Source: Rhodospirillales bacterium
GTDB lineage: Bacteria > Pseudomonadota > Alphaproteobacteria > Rhodospirillales > Defluviicoccaceae
Direction: 5' to 3'
Assembly (NCBI GenBank): GCA_016712595.1
Contig: JADJQT010000002.1
Location: forward strand, 992,001-1,056,000
DNA: 64,000 nucleotides
In this document: in pieces, positions 9,202 through 17,962 of the stretch
Layout: the number at the start of each line of letters is the position of its first letter
Numbering within the stretch: position 1 is the stretch's first letter
The notes under the pieces: model-generated
The model's input: only the letters and a program-made list of their open reading frames with translations
What the model was told of the DNA's origin: nothing
The model's database searches: none
Program-made: the position numbers and the translations under genes

Positions 9202-10442
9202 TCATCTTGTTCATCCATCAGAACTTTCCGGCACAGTACAGGCACCTCGCCCGCTACTTCGCCGATCGTGGCGACAATACGGTTTATTTCATTACCCAGC
9301 CGAACGACAACCACATGCGCGGCGTCACAAAGATCACCTATAAGCCGGATCACGGTACGCCACAGGCCTCGCATCCTCTCTCGGCCGACTTCGATGCGAC
9401 CATCCGCACCGGCGCTGCCGTCGCCGAGGTCTGTCGTACCTTGAAGATGCGCGGCGTGCGGCCGGATATCATCGTCGGCCACAATGGCTGGGGCGAGACC
9501 CTCTTCGTCAAGGATGTCTTCGCGGACACCCCGCTGCTGTCCTACTTCGAATTCTTTTATCATCCCAATGGAATAGACGTCGGTTTTGATGCTGAATTCG
9601 CGTCGATCTTCGACGATCCGAGCCGCCTGCGGGCGAAGAACGCGATCAACTTCATGGGACTTGACGCCGCTGAATGGGGGCACACCGCGACCCGCTGGCA
9701 ACGAAGCCTCTATCCGCCGGAGCTGCGCGGGCGGATCACAGCGATCCACGAAGGTGTCGATACCGACGCGATCCGCCCCAACCCGTCGGCATGGCTCAAG
9801 CTCGCCCGCTCTGGGCAGGTGCTGACACCCCGCGATGAGGTGATCACCTACGTATCGCGCAATCTCGAACCTTACCGCGGATTCCACATATTCATGCGCG
9901 CGTTGCCGACCATTCTCCGCCGTCGTCCGCGTGCCCATGTCATCATCGTCGGTGGCGACAAGGTCAGCTACGGCTATCCGGCGCCGCCGGGAACCACGTA
10001 TCGCGAGATGATGTTGCGTGAGGTTGGCTCCGGTCTCGACCTCGACCGGGTGCACTTTCTGGGTCAGATCCCCTATGAGACATACACCAACGTCCTGCAG
10101 GTCTCCTCCGTTCACGTCTACCTGACCTATCCCTTCATCTTGTCGTGGTCGTTCATCGAGGCGATGGCGTGCGGCTGTCTCGTTCTCGGATCAGCGACAC
10201 CACCGGTGCTCGAGGTGCTTGAGGATCGGGTTAACGGCCTTGCCGTCGATTTCTTCGCCCCCGCGACGCTCGCCGACCGTGTCGATGAAGTACTCGATCA
10301 TCCGGATCGCATGCAGCAGATCCGCGAGCGCGCGCGCGAGACGGCTGTGCGTGACTTCGATCTTAAACGGCGTCAGCTGCCGCGCTGGCAGTCGCTCTTC
10401 TTGGACATCGTCAACGAGCGTCGACCCGCGCTGGTGGCTTGA
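9198..10442 (+). CDS. Glycosyltransferase family 4 (GT-B fold)
   Basis: This 414-residue enzyme begins MIILFIHQNFPAQYRHLARY, a common start for GT4 enzymes in capsule and exopolysaccharide loci. The C-terminal donor-binding half shows YVSRNLEPYRGFHIFMRAL, a glycine-rich IIVGGDKVSYG, VHFLGQIPYETY and SWSFIEAMACGCLVLGS with the conserved EX7E-type acidic positions. It should transfer a nucleotide-activated sugar in the cytosol. It overlaps the methyltransferase by four bases and is probably translationally coupled. A 127-base gap separates it from rfbC. Donor sugar is unknown; dTDP-rhamnose is possible given the neighbours. Confidence 0.88.
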   Translation: MIILFIHQNFPAQYRHLARYFADRGDNTVYFITQPNDNHMRGVTKITYKPDHGTPQASHPLSADFDATIRTGAAVAEVCRTLKMRGVRPDIIVGHNGWGETLFVKDVFADTPLLSYFEFFYHPNGIDVGFDAEFASIFDDPSRLRAKNAINFMGLDAAEWGHTATRWQRSLYPPELRGRITAIHEGVDTDAIRPNPSAWLKLARSGQVLTPRDEVITYVSRNLEPYRGFHIFMRALPTILRRRPRAHVIIVGGDKVSYGYPAPPGTTYREMMLREVGSGLDLDRVHFLGQIPYETYTNVLQVSSVHVYLTYPFILSWSFIEAMACGCLVLGSATPPVLEVLEDRVNGLAVDFFAPATLADRVDEVLDHPDRMQQIRERARETAVRDFDLKRRQLPRWQSLFLDIVNERRPALVA

Positions 10443-10569
10443 CCAATAAGAGGAAATGGCCGCAGAAAGAGGGTGGATGTGCGGGACGGATGGTTCCCAT
10501 GATAAGAATCTGGTAATGACGAGATTTTCCGCGATACGGACCGGCCATAGACTTTGAGTGAGGAGAAAA

Positions 10570-11133
10570 ATGGATGTCCCCATAGTTTTGTTGCAGAACA
10601 CAAAGCTTTTTGTCCCGGTTATTCATCGCGATTCGCGTGGTTCGTTTTGCGAGGTTTATAGCAAGCGAACCTTGCGTGAGTTCGGAATCGATGTTGATTT
10701 TGTGCAGGACAATCAATCGTCTTCCCTCGAAGCTGGCACGGTCCGCGGATTACATTATCAGAGCCCACCGTTCGCGCAGGCGAAACTGGTTCGTGTCGTC
10801 CGTGGGCGCATCCATGACGTCGTCGTCGACGTACGACGTGGTTCACCCACATACGGGCAATGGCACAAAGTCGAGCTGTCGGCAGACGGAGGTGAGCAAC
10901 TGTTCGTGCCCGAGGGTTTCCTTCACGGATTCATTACGCTCGAACCCGATACCTATGTGATCTATAAGGTGAGCAACTATTACTCGCGTGAACATGACGG
11001 TGCCGTGTTGTGGAACGATCCGGATCTTGCAATCGATTGGGGGATTGCGGCCACGAGCGTGCACCTGTCCGAAAAGGACGCGAGTGCTCAGTCATTCGGC
11101 GCGTTTTGCTCACCGTTCGTTTATGCGCGATAA
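10570..11133 (+). CDS. rfbC: dTDP-4-dehydrorhamnose 3,5-epimerase
   Basis: This 187-residue cupin enzyme carries out the third step of dTDP-L-rhamnose synthesis, epimerising dTDP-4-keto-6-deoxyglucose at C3 and C5. Signature stretches are HRDSRGSFCEVY, VQDNQSSS, TVRGLHYQ with the catalytic His region, KLVRVVRGRIHDVVVD and the FVPEGFLHGF motif. The start is set at ATG 10570 because GAGGAG at 10560-10565 is a good Shine-Dalgarno for it; the earlier GTG at 10558 would overlap that site. Genes follow in the order C-B-D-A, all forward. The first 100 bases look less GC-rich than the neighbours, which may reflect transfer but is weak. Confidence 0.95.
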   Translation: MDVPIVLLQNTKLFVPVIHRDSRGSFCEVYSKRTLREFGIDVDFVQDNQSSSLEAGTVRGLHYQSPPFAQAKLVRVVRGRIHDVVVDVRRGSPTYGQWHKVELSADGGEQLFVPEGFLHGFITLEPDTYVIYKVSNYYSREHDGAVLWNDPDLAIDWGIAATSVHLSEKDASAQSFGAFCSPFVYAR

Positions 11134-11195
11134 AGGATGTGCGTCGCGGAGACGGGTGCGCGGTGCAGTCGGCGATTTGATAGCGGGGGAAAAAC

Positions 11196-12254
11196 GTGAA
11201 GGTACTCGTCACAGGGGGGGCAGGTTTCATCGGGTCGGCGGTGGTCAGGCGGGCCATCGCCGAGGGCTTATCGATCGTCAACGTCGACAAGCTGACATAC
11301 GCAGCCAACCTCGATAACCTGCGCGCGGTGGTCGGCAATCCGGCCTACGCCTTCGTGCACGCGGACATTTGCGATGCGCCGGCGATGCGGCGGGTTTTTG
11401 CCGAGCACCAGCCGGACGCGGTGATGCACTTGGCGGCGGAATCCCACGTCGACCGGTCGATCGATGCGCCCGCTGCCTTTGTCGAGGCGAATGTCGTTGG
11501 TACAACCGTGCTGCTCGAGGCCGCGTCCGCCTATCTCAGCGCCGCGTCGGAGGCAGTCCGCCAGCGGTTTCGTTTCCACCATATCTCGACGGACGAGGTG
11601 TTCGGCTCCCTGAGCACCGAGGGCAGCTTCAGCGAAGATAGTCCCTACAAGCCGAATTCGCCGTATTCGGCGAGCAAGGCCGCGTCCGATATGTTCGTGC
11701 GCGCCTGGGGCGAGACCTACGGGCTGCCGATCGTTATCTCCAACTGTTCCAATAATTACGGACCCTACCAGTTTCCGGAAAAGCTCATTCCGGTGGTCAT
11801 TCTCAACGCCATCGCCGGCAAGCCCATTCCGGTCTACGGCACCGGGGCGAACGTACGCGACTGGCTTTACGTGGATGATCACGCCGAAGCTCTGCTGCTG
11901 ATCGTTCGAGAAGGCGACATCGGTGAGACATACAATGTCGGTGGCCATACCGAGACGAGTAACCTGACGCTCGTGCGCACGCTGTGCGGAATCCTCGACG
12001 ACTTGTTGTCGGAAAGCCAGCACCGGCCCCATGCCGACCTCATCCAGTTCGTTACCGATCGCCCAGGCCACGACCTCCGCTATGCCATCGACGCGACAAA
12101 ACTCCAGCGCAATCTCGGTTGGGTTCCATCGGTGACGCTGGCGGAGGGACTGCGCCGCACGGTTGCATGGTACCTGGATAATGCCTGGTGGTGGCAAGCC
12201 ATCCGCGATCGTGGCTTTGCCGGCGAGCGTCTCGGTCTGCGGCGGAGCGCCTGA
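11196..12254 (+). CDS. rfbB: dTDP-glucose 4,6-dehydratase
   Basis: This 352-residue short-chain dehydrogenase-type enzyme converts dTDP-glucose to dTDP-4-keto-6-deoxyglucose. It has the NAD-binding TGGAGFIGSAV at the N-terminus, LAAESHVDRSID, the catalytic ISTDEVFGSL (Thr-Asp-Glu) and YSASKAASD (Tyr-x3-Lys), NCSNNYGPYQFPEKLIP and the VRDWLYVDDH motif. The start is GTG at 11196, after GCGGGGGAAAAAC, which gives a usable ribosome binding site. Length is typical. It is followed after one base by rfbD. Confidence 0.97.
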   Translation: MKVLVTGGAGFIGSAVVRRAIAEGLSIVNVDKLTYAANLDNLRAVVGNPAYAFVHADICDAPAMRRVFAEHQPDAVMHLAAESHVDRSIDAPAAFVEANVVGTTVLLEAASAYLSAASEAVRQRFRFHHISTDEVFGSLSTEGSFSEDSPYKPNSPYSASKAASDMFVRAWGETYGLPIVISNCSNNYGPYQFPEKLIPVVILNAIAGKPIPVYGTGANVRDWLYVDDHAEALLLIVREGDIGETYNVGGHTETSNLTLVRTLCGILDDLLSESQHRPHADLIQFVTDRPGHDLRYAIDATKLQRNLGWVPSVTLAEGLRRTVAWYLDNAWWWQAIRDRGFAGERLGLRRSA

Positions 12255-12255
12255 G

Positions 12256-13167
12256 ATGCTGACGATCATGCAGTTCGGCGCGACCGGGCAGGTCGGACGC
12301 GAACTCATCACGCGCGCCGCTGGCGCCGGTGTGGGCCTGCGCGCTTTGTCGCGTGCCGAGGCCGACCTTAGCGATGCCCAGGCGTGCGCGGCTGCGATCG
12401 AGCACGCCGGCAGAATCGATGCGGTGATCAACGCTGCGGCCTACACCGCCGTCGATCAGGCGGAAACGGACGAGGCGGTGGCGTATCGAATCAACGCCGA
12501 GGCGCCGGGCGCGATGGCGCGGGCGTGCGCCGATCGCGGCATCCCCTTTTTGCACGTCTCGACCGACTATGTCTTCGATGGCGCCCTTGGGCGCGCCTAT
12601 CGCGAGAGCGATCCGTCCGCTCCTCTTGGCGCCTATGGCCGCAGCAAGCTGGCCGGTGAGGCCGCCGTTCTTGCCGCCGGAGGGTCGGCGATCATCCTGC
12701 GCACCTCGTGGGTCTTCTCGCCATTCGGTAAGAACTTTGTACGCACGATGTTGCGGCTGGCGGCCGAGCGCGAGGAAATCGCCGTCGTCGATGACCAGTT
12801 CGGTGGCCCGACTGCGGCCGGGGATATCGCCGATGCGTTATTGGCGATGGCGATCGCCTGTGCGTTGGGATGCAGCGAGCGGGGCGTATTTCACTTCGCC
12901 GGCGCTCCGCTCACGACCTGGTGCGGCTTTGCTGAGGCAATCTTCGCTGCGGCCCTGCCAGCAGGGCATCGGCCACATGTGCGGCCTATCCGCACGTGTG
13001 ACTATCCGACGCCGGCGGTGCGCCCGGTCAATTCGGCACTCGACTGTCGGCGGATCGCCGCGGTTTATGGACTGCAGCAGCCGTCCTGGCGAACGTCGCT
13101 CGCCGACGTTGTCACCCGCCTTCGTGCTGCAGAGACGCGGATGGCCACGGAGTCAGCACATGCGTAG
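12256..13167 (+). CDS. rfbD: dTDP-4-dehydrorhamnose reductase
   Basis: This 303-residue NAD(P)H-dependent reductase makes dTDP-L-rhamnose, the last step. Motifs are QFGATGQVGRELI at the N-terminus, DAVINAAAYTAVDQAE near residue 55, VSTDYVFDGA and YGRSKLAGEAAV with the catalytic Tyr-x3-Lys, then RTSWVFSPFGKNFV and VDDQFGGPT. The ATG at 12256 lies one base past the rfbB stop; an in-frame ATG at 12268 is possible. A longer open frame extends upstream inside rfbB but is not needed. It overlaps rfbA by eight bases. Confidence 0.96.
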   Translation: MLTIMQFGATGQVGRELITRAAGAGVGLRALSRAEADLSDAQACAAAIEHAGRIDAVINAAAYTAVDQAETDEAVAYRINAEAPGAMARACADRGIPFLHVSTDYVFDGALGRAYRESDPSAPLGAYGRSKLAGEAAVLAAGGSAIILRTSWVFSPFGKNFVRTMLRLAAEREEIAVVDDQFGGPTAAGDIADALLAMAIACALGCSERGVFHFAGAPLTTWCGFAEAIFAAALPAGHRPHVRPIRTCDYPTPAVRPVNSALDCRRIAAVYGLQQPSWRTSLADVVTRLRAAETRMATESAHA

Positions 13168-14065
13168 GGGGATCATTCTCGCCGGTGGTGCGGGGACCCG
13201 GCTGCACCCGTTGACGCTGGCGCTCTCCAAGCAGCTCCTGCCGGTGTATGACAAGCCGATGCTCTATTATCCGCTGTCGGTGCTGATGCTGGCCGGCCTG
13301 CGGCAGATCCTGATCATCACAACGCCGCACGACATGCCGGCATTTCAACGGCTGCTCGGTAGCGGCGCGCAATGGGGCATTGCCCTGTCCTACGTCGTTC
13401 AGCCGAGCCCGGACGGGCTCGCCCAGGCGTTCATCCTCGGCGAAGACTTTCTCGACGGTGCGCCTTCGGCAATGATCCTCGGCGATAACATTTTCTACGG
13501 CCATGGCCTCGTTGCGCAGTTGAAGGCGGCGAACGAATACACCGAGGGAGCCACCGTATTCGGCTATCACGTCTCCGATCCCGCCCGTTACGGGATCGTC
13601 GCCTTTGATGCGCACGGCCAGGTGGTCTCGATCGAGGAGAAACCCGCCCAGCCGCAATCAAACTATGCCGTGACCGGGCTTTATTTCTACGACGCCAGCG
13701 CCAGCGCCATCGCCCGGACACTGCGCCCCTCGGCGCGAGGTGAGCTTGAGATCACCGGCTTGAATCAGGTTTATCTTGAGCGCGGGGCGCTGCGGGTCGA
13801 ACTGCTCGGACGCGGTTACGCCTGGCTCGATACCGGTACCCACGATTCCCTGTTGCAGGCGGGGGAGTTCGTTCAGACGCTCGAAGAACGGCAGGGTCTG
13901 AAGATCGGCTGTCCGGAAGAAATCGCCTTCGCCAACGGCTGGATCGATCGCCAGTCGCTGCTGCAGGCGGCACGACGTTTCGGCAAGTCGTCCTACGGTG
14001 ATTACCTGCAGCGTATTGCCGATGAATCCCGCCAGAGAGAAACGACCGAAGTCGCAGCCCTATAA
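13160..14065 (+). CDS. rfbA: Glucose-1-phosphate thymidylyltransferase
   Basis: This 301-residue nucleotidyltransferase makes dTDP-glucose from dTTP and glucose-1-phosphate, the entry step to dTDP-rhamnose. It shows the pyrophosphorylase signature GIILAGGAGTRLHPLT, the sugar-phosphate site SKQLLPVYDKPM, MILGDNIFYGHG (Mg-binding Asp), VVSIEEKPAQPQSNYAVTGL and RGYAWLDTGTHDSLLQA. ATG 13160 is chosen because homologs begin at this MRRGIILAGG; the frame is open further upstream, but that part is a shadow of rfbD. It is the last gene of rfbCBDA; no clear intrinsic terminator is seen after it. Confidence 0.97.
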   Translation: MRRGIILAGGAGTRLHPLTLALSKQLLPVYDKPMLYYPLSVLMLAGLRQILIITTPHDMPAFQRLLGSGAQWGIALSYVVQPSPDGLAQAFILGEDFLDGAPSAMILGDNIFYGHGLVAQLKAANEYTEGATVFGYHVSDPARYGIVAFDAHGQVVSIEEKPAQPQSNYAVTGLYFYDASASAIARTLRPSARGELEITGLNQVYLERGALRVELLGRGYAWLDTGTHDSLLQAGEFVQTLEERQGLKIGCPEEIAFANGWIDRQSLLQAARRFGKSSYGDYLQRIADESRQRETTEVAAL

Positions 14066-14222
14066 TCGCGCGTCAGCAAGGCCGGGTCGACGTCGGGGGG
14101 GCGTCGCTTCCGCTGATCGCAGAGGATTGCCGCGGTAAGGCGCCGTTCTTGCAAGAAGCCGGTGTGAGTAGGGCCTGCACCGGGCTTTGCTCGCTATCAG
14201 CCATAGTCCGGTTATCGCGTGC

Positions 14223-14816
14223 ATGGGCGATCCCAACCTTACCATTCTGATCATCGAAGAGAACGCAGTCCGCGCCGCCATCCTCGAAGAAGGAATGCGC
14301 GATGCCGGCTATTGCCATATCCAGCGTATCGCTGACATGGCAAATCTTTTGAACAAGATTTGTGCAGTTGATCCGGATGTCATTGTCATCGGCCTGGAGA
14401 ATCCCAGTCGCGATACCTTGGAACAGATGTTCCAGGTCTCGCGCAGTGTTCGTCGACCGATCGCGATGTTCGTTGACATTTCCGATACCGCGACGATTGA
14501 GGCGGCCGTTGATGCCGGCGTGAGTGCTTACGTCGTCGACGGCCTGAAAAAGGAGCGGGTGCGCCCAATCCTGGATGTAACGATCAGCCGCTTTCACGTC
14601 TTCCGGCGCCTGCAGGAGGAACTGGTTCAAGCGCGCGAAGCGCTCGAAGCACGCAAGATGATCGAGCGGGCGAAGGGAATTTTGATGAAACAGCAAAATC
14701 TCGGGGAGCAGGAGGCCTACAGCCTGATGCGACGAACCGCCATGAGCCAAAAACGCAAGCTCTACGACATCGCGCAAAGCGTTGTGACCGCAGCGCAGAT
14801 GTTCGGGCAGTCCTGA
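14223..14816 (+). CDS. nasT: NasT-type ANTAR antiterminator response regulator
   Basis: This 197-residue protein has an N-terminal receiver-like domain (LTILIIEENAVRAAILEEGM, with VIVIGLENP at the position of the phospho-acceptor strand) and a C-terminal ANTAR RNA-binding domain (ALEARKMIERAKGILMKQQN, then EQEAYSLMRRTAMSQKRKL). In the NasST system, NasT binds two-hairpin leader RNA and prevents termination, and NasS holds it inactive without nitrate (established for Azotobacter, Paracoccus and Bradyrhizobium). The canonical phospho-Asp is not obvious, as usual for NasT. I chose ATG 14223 over a TTG at 14187 because the domain starts right after it. nasS follows after 14 bases, and a matching leader lies at 16289-16385. 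Confidence 0.93.
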   Translation: MGDPNLTILIIEENAVRAAILEEGMRDAGYCHIQRIADMANLLNKICAVDPDVIVIGLENPSRDTLEQMFQVSRSVRRPIAMFVDISDTATIEAAVDAGVSAYVVDGLKKERVRPILDVTISRFHVFRRLQEELVQAREALEARKMIERAKGILMKQQNLGEQEAYSLMRRTAMSQKRKLYDIAQSVVTAAQMFGQS

Positions 14817-14830
14817 GCGGTGCATTGGTG

Positions 14831-16102
14831 ATGTCCGATACCACCGTTTCCGATCACACCTGCGGTCCCTTGAGCTTGGACGAACGCTCGCTGCCGACGA
14901 TCACGCTCGGCTTCATTCCGCTTACCGATTGTGCGGTGCTTGCCGTGGCCAGCGAATTGGGCTTCGCCCACCGCCAAGGAATCGTGCTGCGCCTGAGCCG
15001 CGAGGTGTCGTGGGCCAATATTCGCGACAAGGTCGCGTTCGGTCTCCTCGACGGCGCGCAGATGCTGGCAGGCATGCCGATCGCGGCCACGCTCGGCATC
15101 AATCAGCTGCGCATGCCGATGCTCGCCCCGTTCTGCCTCAGCCGTAACGGCAATGCGATTACAGTCTCGTCCGGGCTTTATCGGGAAATGGCCCTTGCAG
15201 GTGGCCTGCGTGGCAATGATGCGCCGTGCGTCGTGGGTCATGCGTTGCGCGCCGTCATCGATGAACACCGAACTCAGGGTCGACCGCCGCTGACCTTCGG
15301 TATGGTCTATCCGTTTTCCTGCCACAATTATGAGTTGCGGTATTGGATGGCTGCCTGCGGCATCGATCCCGATATCGATGTTCGCTTGGCGGTCATTCCG
15401 CCGCCGCTGATGGTTGACAGCCTGCGCGATGGCTATGTCGACGGATTTTGCGTCGGCGAGCCGTGGAACAGCCTCGCCGTCGAAGCTGGCCTCGGTCAGA
15501 TCATCGTCAGCAAGGCCGAGATCTGGCGACATGGCGTCGAGAAGATGTTGTGTGTGCCCTATGCCCTGGCGGTGGAAAAGCCGGACATCCTTGCGGCGCT
15601 GATCCGGGCTCTGGACGAGGCGGCGGCGTGGGCGGACGATCCTGCGCATCGATCCGAGCTTGTGGAACTGCTGGCGATGCCTGCCTATCTCAACGCGCCG
15701 GCGGCGATTATCGAACGCGCGCTGAACGGCGCGATGGTGCCGGCGCGCCCACTTGCCGCCCGGTCCGTCCCCGATTTTCTCGTTCTGCACCGCGAGGGGG
15801 CCAACCGGCCACCTGTGGATCAGGCACTGTGGCTCTATAGCCAGATGGTGCGCTGGCAACAGTCCGCCTGCCACCGTGGTGACGCGCAACTGGTGCGGCA
15901 AATTTTTCGCCCCGACGTCTACGAAGCGGCGCTGCGCGGAGGGGCATGGCAGGCGCCGGCGCCCGGGCAGGACTGGGACGTACCGGAAAGTGCGACGGCT
16001 TTCGATCCGACTTCGTCCAGTGTTCCGCATCTTGATCCCGGCCAGATTGACATCGCCGCGGCGGTTGCTGCGATCGCAGTGGCAGACGGGGCATCGGACT
16101 GA
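14831..16102 (+). CDS. nasS: NasS nitrate-sensing regulator (NrtA/CmpA-like, cytosolic)
   Basis: This 423-residue protein belongs to the nitrate/bicarbonate-binding CmpA/NrtA family but has no signal peptide, which marks it as the cytosolic sensor NasS rather than a periplasmic transporter component. Family stretches include ITLGFIPLTDCAVLAVA, LLDGAQMLAGMPIAATLG, GMVYPFSCHNYELRYWMAAC and GYVDGFCVGEPWNSLAVEAG, all with counterparts in the exported NrtA encoded at 16464-17909. NasS binds NasT in the absence of nitrate and releases it on nitrate binding (known for the family). ATG 14831 is preferred to GTG 14828 and TTG 14825. It is co-oriented with nasT and almost certainly co-transcribed. Confidence 0.92.
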   Translation: MSDTTVSDHTCGPLSLDERSLPTITLGFIPLTDCAVLAVASELGFAHRQGIVLRLSREVSWANIRDKVAFGLLDGAQMLAGMPIAATLGINQLRMPMLAPFCLSRNGNAITVSSGLYREMALAGGLRGNDAPCVVGHALRAVIDEHRTQGRPPLTFGMVYPFSCHNYELRYWMAACGIDPDIDVRLAVIPPPLMVDSLRDGYVDGFCVGEPWNSLAVEAGLGQIIVSKAEIWRHGVEKMLCVPYALAVEKPDILAALIRALDEAAAWADDPAHRSELVELLAMPAYLNAPAAIIERALNGAMVPARPLAARSVPDFLVLHREGANRPPVDQALWLYSQMVRWQQSACHRGDAQLVRQIFRPDVYEAALRGGAWQAPAPGQDWDVPESATAFDPTSSSVPHLDPGQIDIAAAVAAIAVADGASD

Positions 16103-16263
16103 GCGCGGGGCGTCCATTGCGCCGGTTCCTCTGCAAAAAGATCGGGCGGACCTCAATTTTTGGGCTCAATGCGCACAACTTTTAATCAAATGCGATCTTA
16201 GGCACTGCCCGGGCTCGGTGTGCAAGGCTTTGAGTTGGTGAGATAAGCGCCTTCGAGCGTTTG

Positions 16264-16279
16264 TGGCGCACGTTTTGCA
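16264..16279 (+). promoter_or_regulatory. Candidate sigma-54 promoter of the nitrate operon
   Basis: TGGCGCACGTTTTGCA has the -24 GG (16265-16266) and -12 GC (16277-16278) elements separated by exactly ten bases and matches the TGGCACG-N4-TTGCW consensus except at two positions. The predicted transcript start (about 16290) falls at the base of the first leader hairpin. A sigma-54 promoter would tie the operon to NtrC. No convincing NtrC palindrome was found upstream. Confidence 0.65.
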
Positions 16280-16288
16280 TTATCCTTT

Positions 16289-16333
16289 ATGGCACCAACG
16301 CTGCTGCCATTGATTGCGCCTCAGAGAAGGCGC
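16289..16333 (+). promoter_or_regulatory. Two-hairpin ANTAR-type leader (candidate NasT RNA target)
   Basis: Hairpin 1 (16289-16310): ATGGCA/TGCCAT plus a C-G pair past one C.C mismatch closes a six-base loop AACGCT with A at position 1 and G at position 4, the two bases conserved in ANTAR targets. Hairpin 2 (16316-16333): GCGCCT/AGGCGC closes the six-base loop CAGAGA; an alternative pairing gives AGAGAA, again with A1 and G4. They are five bases apart and lie directly before a terminator, as in known NasT/NasR leaders. Confidence 0.65.
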
Positions 16334-16341
16334 GCGACGCA

Positions 16342-16385
16342 AAGCCGCTGTCGCTCCCAACGATTGGGGACGCGCGGCTTTTTTG
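16342..16385 (+). terminator. Leader terminator (attenuator) before nrtA
   Basis: AAGCCGC (16342-16348) pairs with GCGGCTT (16374-16380), with an inner TCCCAA/TTGGGGA stem, followed by a run of T (16379-16384). It lies about 80 bases before nrtA with no gene ahead of it in this transcript, so it should act as a conditional terminator relieved by NasT. Confidence 0.75.
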
Positions 16386-16463
16386 TTGGCCAAACGGCCG
16401 TGGGCGCAAACGCAAAGACGTCGTGCGCACCAGCGGCAGCGATGGAAAGGAGACGTGGTGACG

Positions 16464-17909
16464 ATGCTATCCGATTGTGTGCCCTTCGCTTTACGTCAGG
16501 ACCACAAGCGACGGCCCGCCAAAGCATGGCAAGCTGCTATCGGTGGCTGCGTTCTCGCCGTCGGCTGCCTCGCAGGGACACTGTCGGCAGTGGCGAAGCC
16601 GCTCGCCGTCGAAAAAGAAGAAATCAAACTCGGTTTCATCAAGCTCACCGACATGGCGCCGCTGGCCATCGCCTACGAAAAGCATTTTTTCGAGGACGAG
16701 GGCCTTTACGTTACGCTCGAGCCGCAGGCGAATTGGAAAATCCTCCTCGATCGGGTGATTACCGGCGAGCTGGACGGGGCGCACATGCTCGCGGGGCAAC
16801 CGCTGGGCGCGACCATTGGCTTCGGCACCCAGGCGCACATCATCACCGCCTACAGCATGGATCTGAACGGCAACGGCATCACCGTTTCCGATGAAGTGTG
16901 GAAGATGATGGAACCGGGCTTGCCGAAAGCGGCGGACGGCAAGCCGCAGCATCCGATCGACGCCAAGTATCTCAAGCCGGTGATCGACAAGTTCAAGGCC
17001 GACGGTCGCGCCTTCAACATGGGCATGGTCTTCCCGGTCTCGACCCACAACTATGAATTGCGTTACTGGCTGGCGGCGGGAGGGATCAATCCCGGCTTCT
17101 ATTCCCCGCAGAACATCAGCGGTCAGATCCAGGCCGACGCGTTCTTGTCGGTCACGCCGCCACCGCAGATGCCGGCGACGTTGGAAGCGGGCACCATCTC
17201 CGGTTACTGCGTCGGCGAGCCGTGGAACCAGCAGGCCGTGTTCAAAAGCATCGGCGTGCCGGTAATCACCGATTACGAGATCTGGAAGAACAACCCGGAG
17301 AAAGTCTTAGGCGTTACCGCCGAGTGGGCCGAGAAGTATCCGAACACGCTGCTTGCCATGACCAAGGCCCTCATTCGCGCTGGTCAATGGCTGGATGCGG
17401 GTGGAAACGCCAATCGCAAGGAAGCGGCGAAGATTCTCGCCAAGTCGGAGTACGTCGGTGCCGATGTCGAGGTCATCGCCAACTCGATGACCGGCACATT
17501 CGAATATGAAAAGGGCGACAAGCGCGCCGTTCCAGACTTCAATGTTTTTTACCGATACTTCGCTACCTATCCGTATTATTCGGACGCTGTCTGGTATCTT
17601 TCGCAGATGCGCCGTTGGGGGCAGATCGCCGAGGGCAAGCCCGATTCCTGGTATCAGGACGTCGCCAAGAAGGTTTATCGGCCGGACATCTACCTGAAGG
17701 CGGCGCGCCTGCTGGTCGACGAAGGCAAGGCCAAGGAAGCCGATTTTCCCTGGGATAGCGACGGCTATCGCGCGACGACCGCGGCGTTCATCGACGGCGT
17801 TTCCTACGATGGCCACAAGCCGAACGATTACCTGTCCAAGCTGAGCATCGGCCTGAAAGGCGATCAGCGCGTTGACGGCACGCGGATCGTCGGTGCGAAC
17901 ACCAACTGA
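16464..17909 (+). CDS. nrtA: Nitrate ABC transporter, substrate-binding protein
   Basis: This 481-residue periplasmic protein captures nitrate (or nitrite) for the NrtBCD importer. The N-terminus has basic residues then a hydrophobic export segment (AIGGCVLAVGCLAGTLSAVA, about residues 27-46). The mature part shows IKLGFIKLTDMAPLAIAYEK, GELDGAHMLAGQPLGATIGF, THNYELRYWLAAGGINPG, ISGYCVGEPWNQQAV and DYEIWKNNPEKVLGVTAEWA, all typical of the NrtA/CmpA family. AGGAG at 16448-16452 would also serve a GTG at 16458; ATG 16464 is my choice but either may be right. It is the first gene of the train behind the regulated leader. Confidence 0.93.
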   Translation: MLSDCVPFALRQDHKRRPAKAWQAAIGGCVLAVGCLAGTLSAVAKPLAVEKEEIKLGFIKLTDMAPLAIAYEKHFFEDEGLYVTLEPQANWKILLDRVITGELDGAHMLAGQPLGATIGFGTQAHIITAYSMDLNGNGITVSDEVWKMMEPGLPKAADGKPQHPIDAKYLKPVIDKFKADGRAFNMGMVFPVSTHNYELRYWLAAGGINPGFYSPQNISGQIQADAFLSVTPPPQMPATLEAGTISGYCVGEPWNQQAVFKSIGVPVITDYEIWKNNPEKVLGVTAEWAEKYPNTLLAMTKALIRAGQWLDAGGNANRKEAAKILAKSEYVGADVEVIANSMTGTFEYEKGDKRAVPDFNVFYRYFATYPYYSDAVWYLSQMRRWGQIAEGKPDSWYQDVAKKVYRPDIYLKAARLLVDEGKAKEADFPWDSDGYRATTAAFIDGVSYDGHKPNDYLSKLSIGLKGDQRVDGTRIVGANTN

Positions 17910-17962
17910 CGCCGGCCCCGGACGTTTGCGACATTCTTGAACACAATACTTATGGAAGCGCG

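Noticed and set aside
10558..10569. GTG start of rfbC at 10558
   Set aside because: The GAGGAG Shine-Dalgarno lies inside this extension and serves the ATG at 10570.
14762..16156. A 464-residue reverse frame
   Set aside because: Antisense to nasS and the end of nasT; composition shadow.
16205..16235. NtrC-binding palindrome upstream of the sigma-54 promoter
   Set aside because: GGCACTGCCC and CGGTGTGC form only a loose inverted pair with the wrong spacing for the NtrC consensus.
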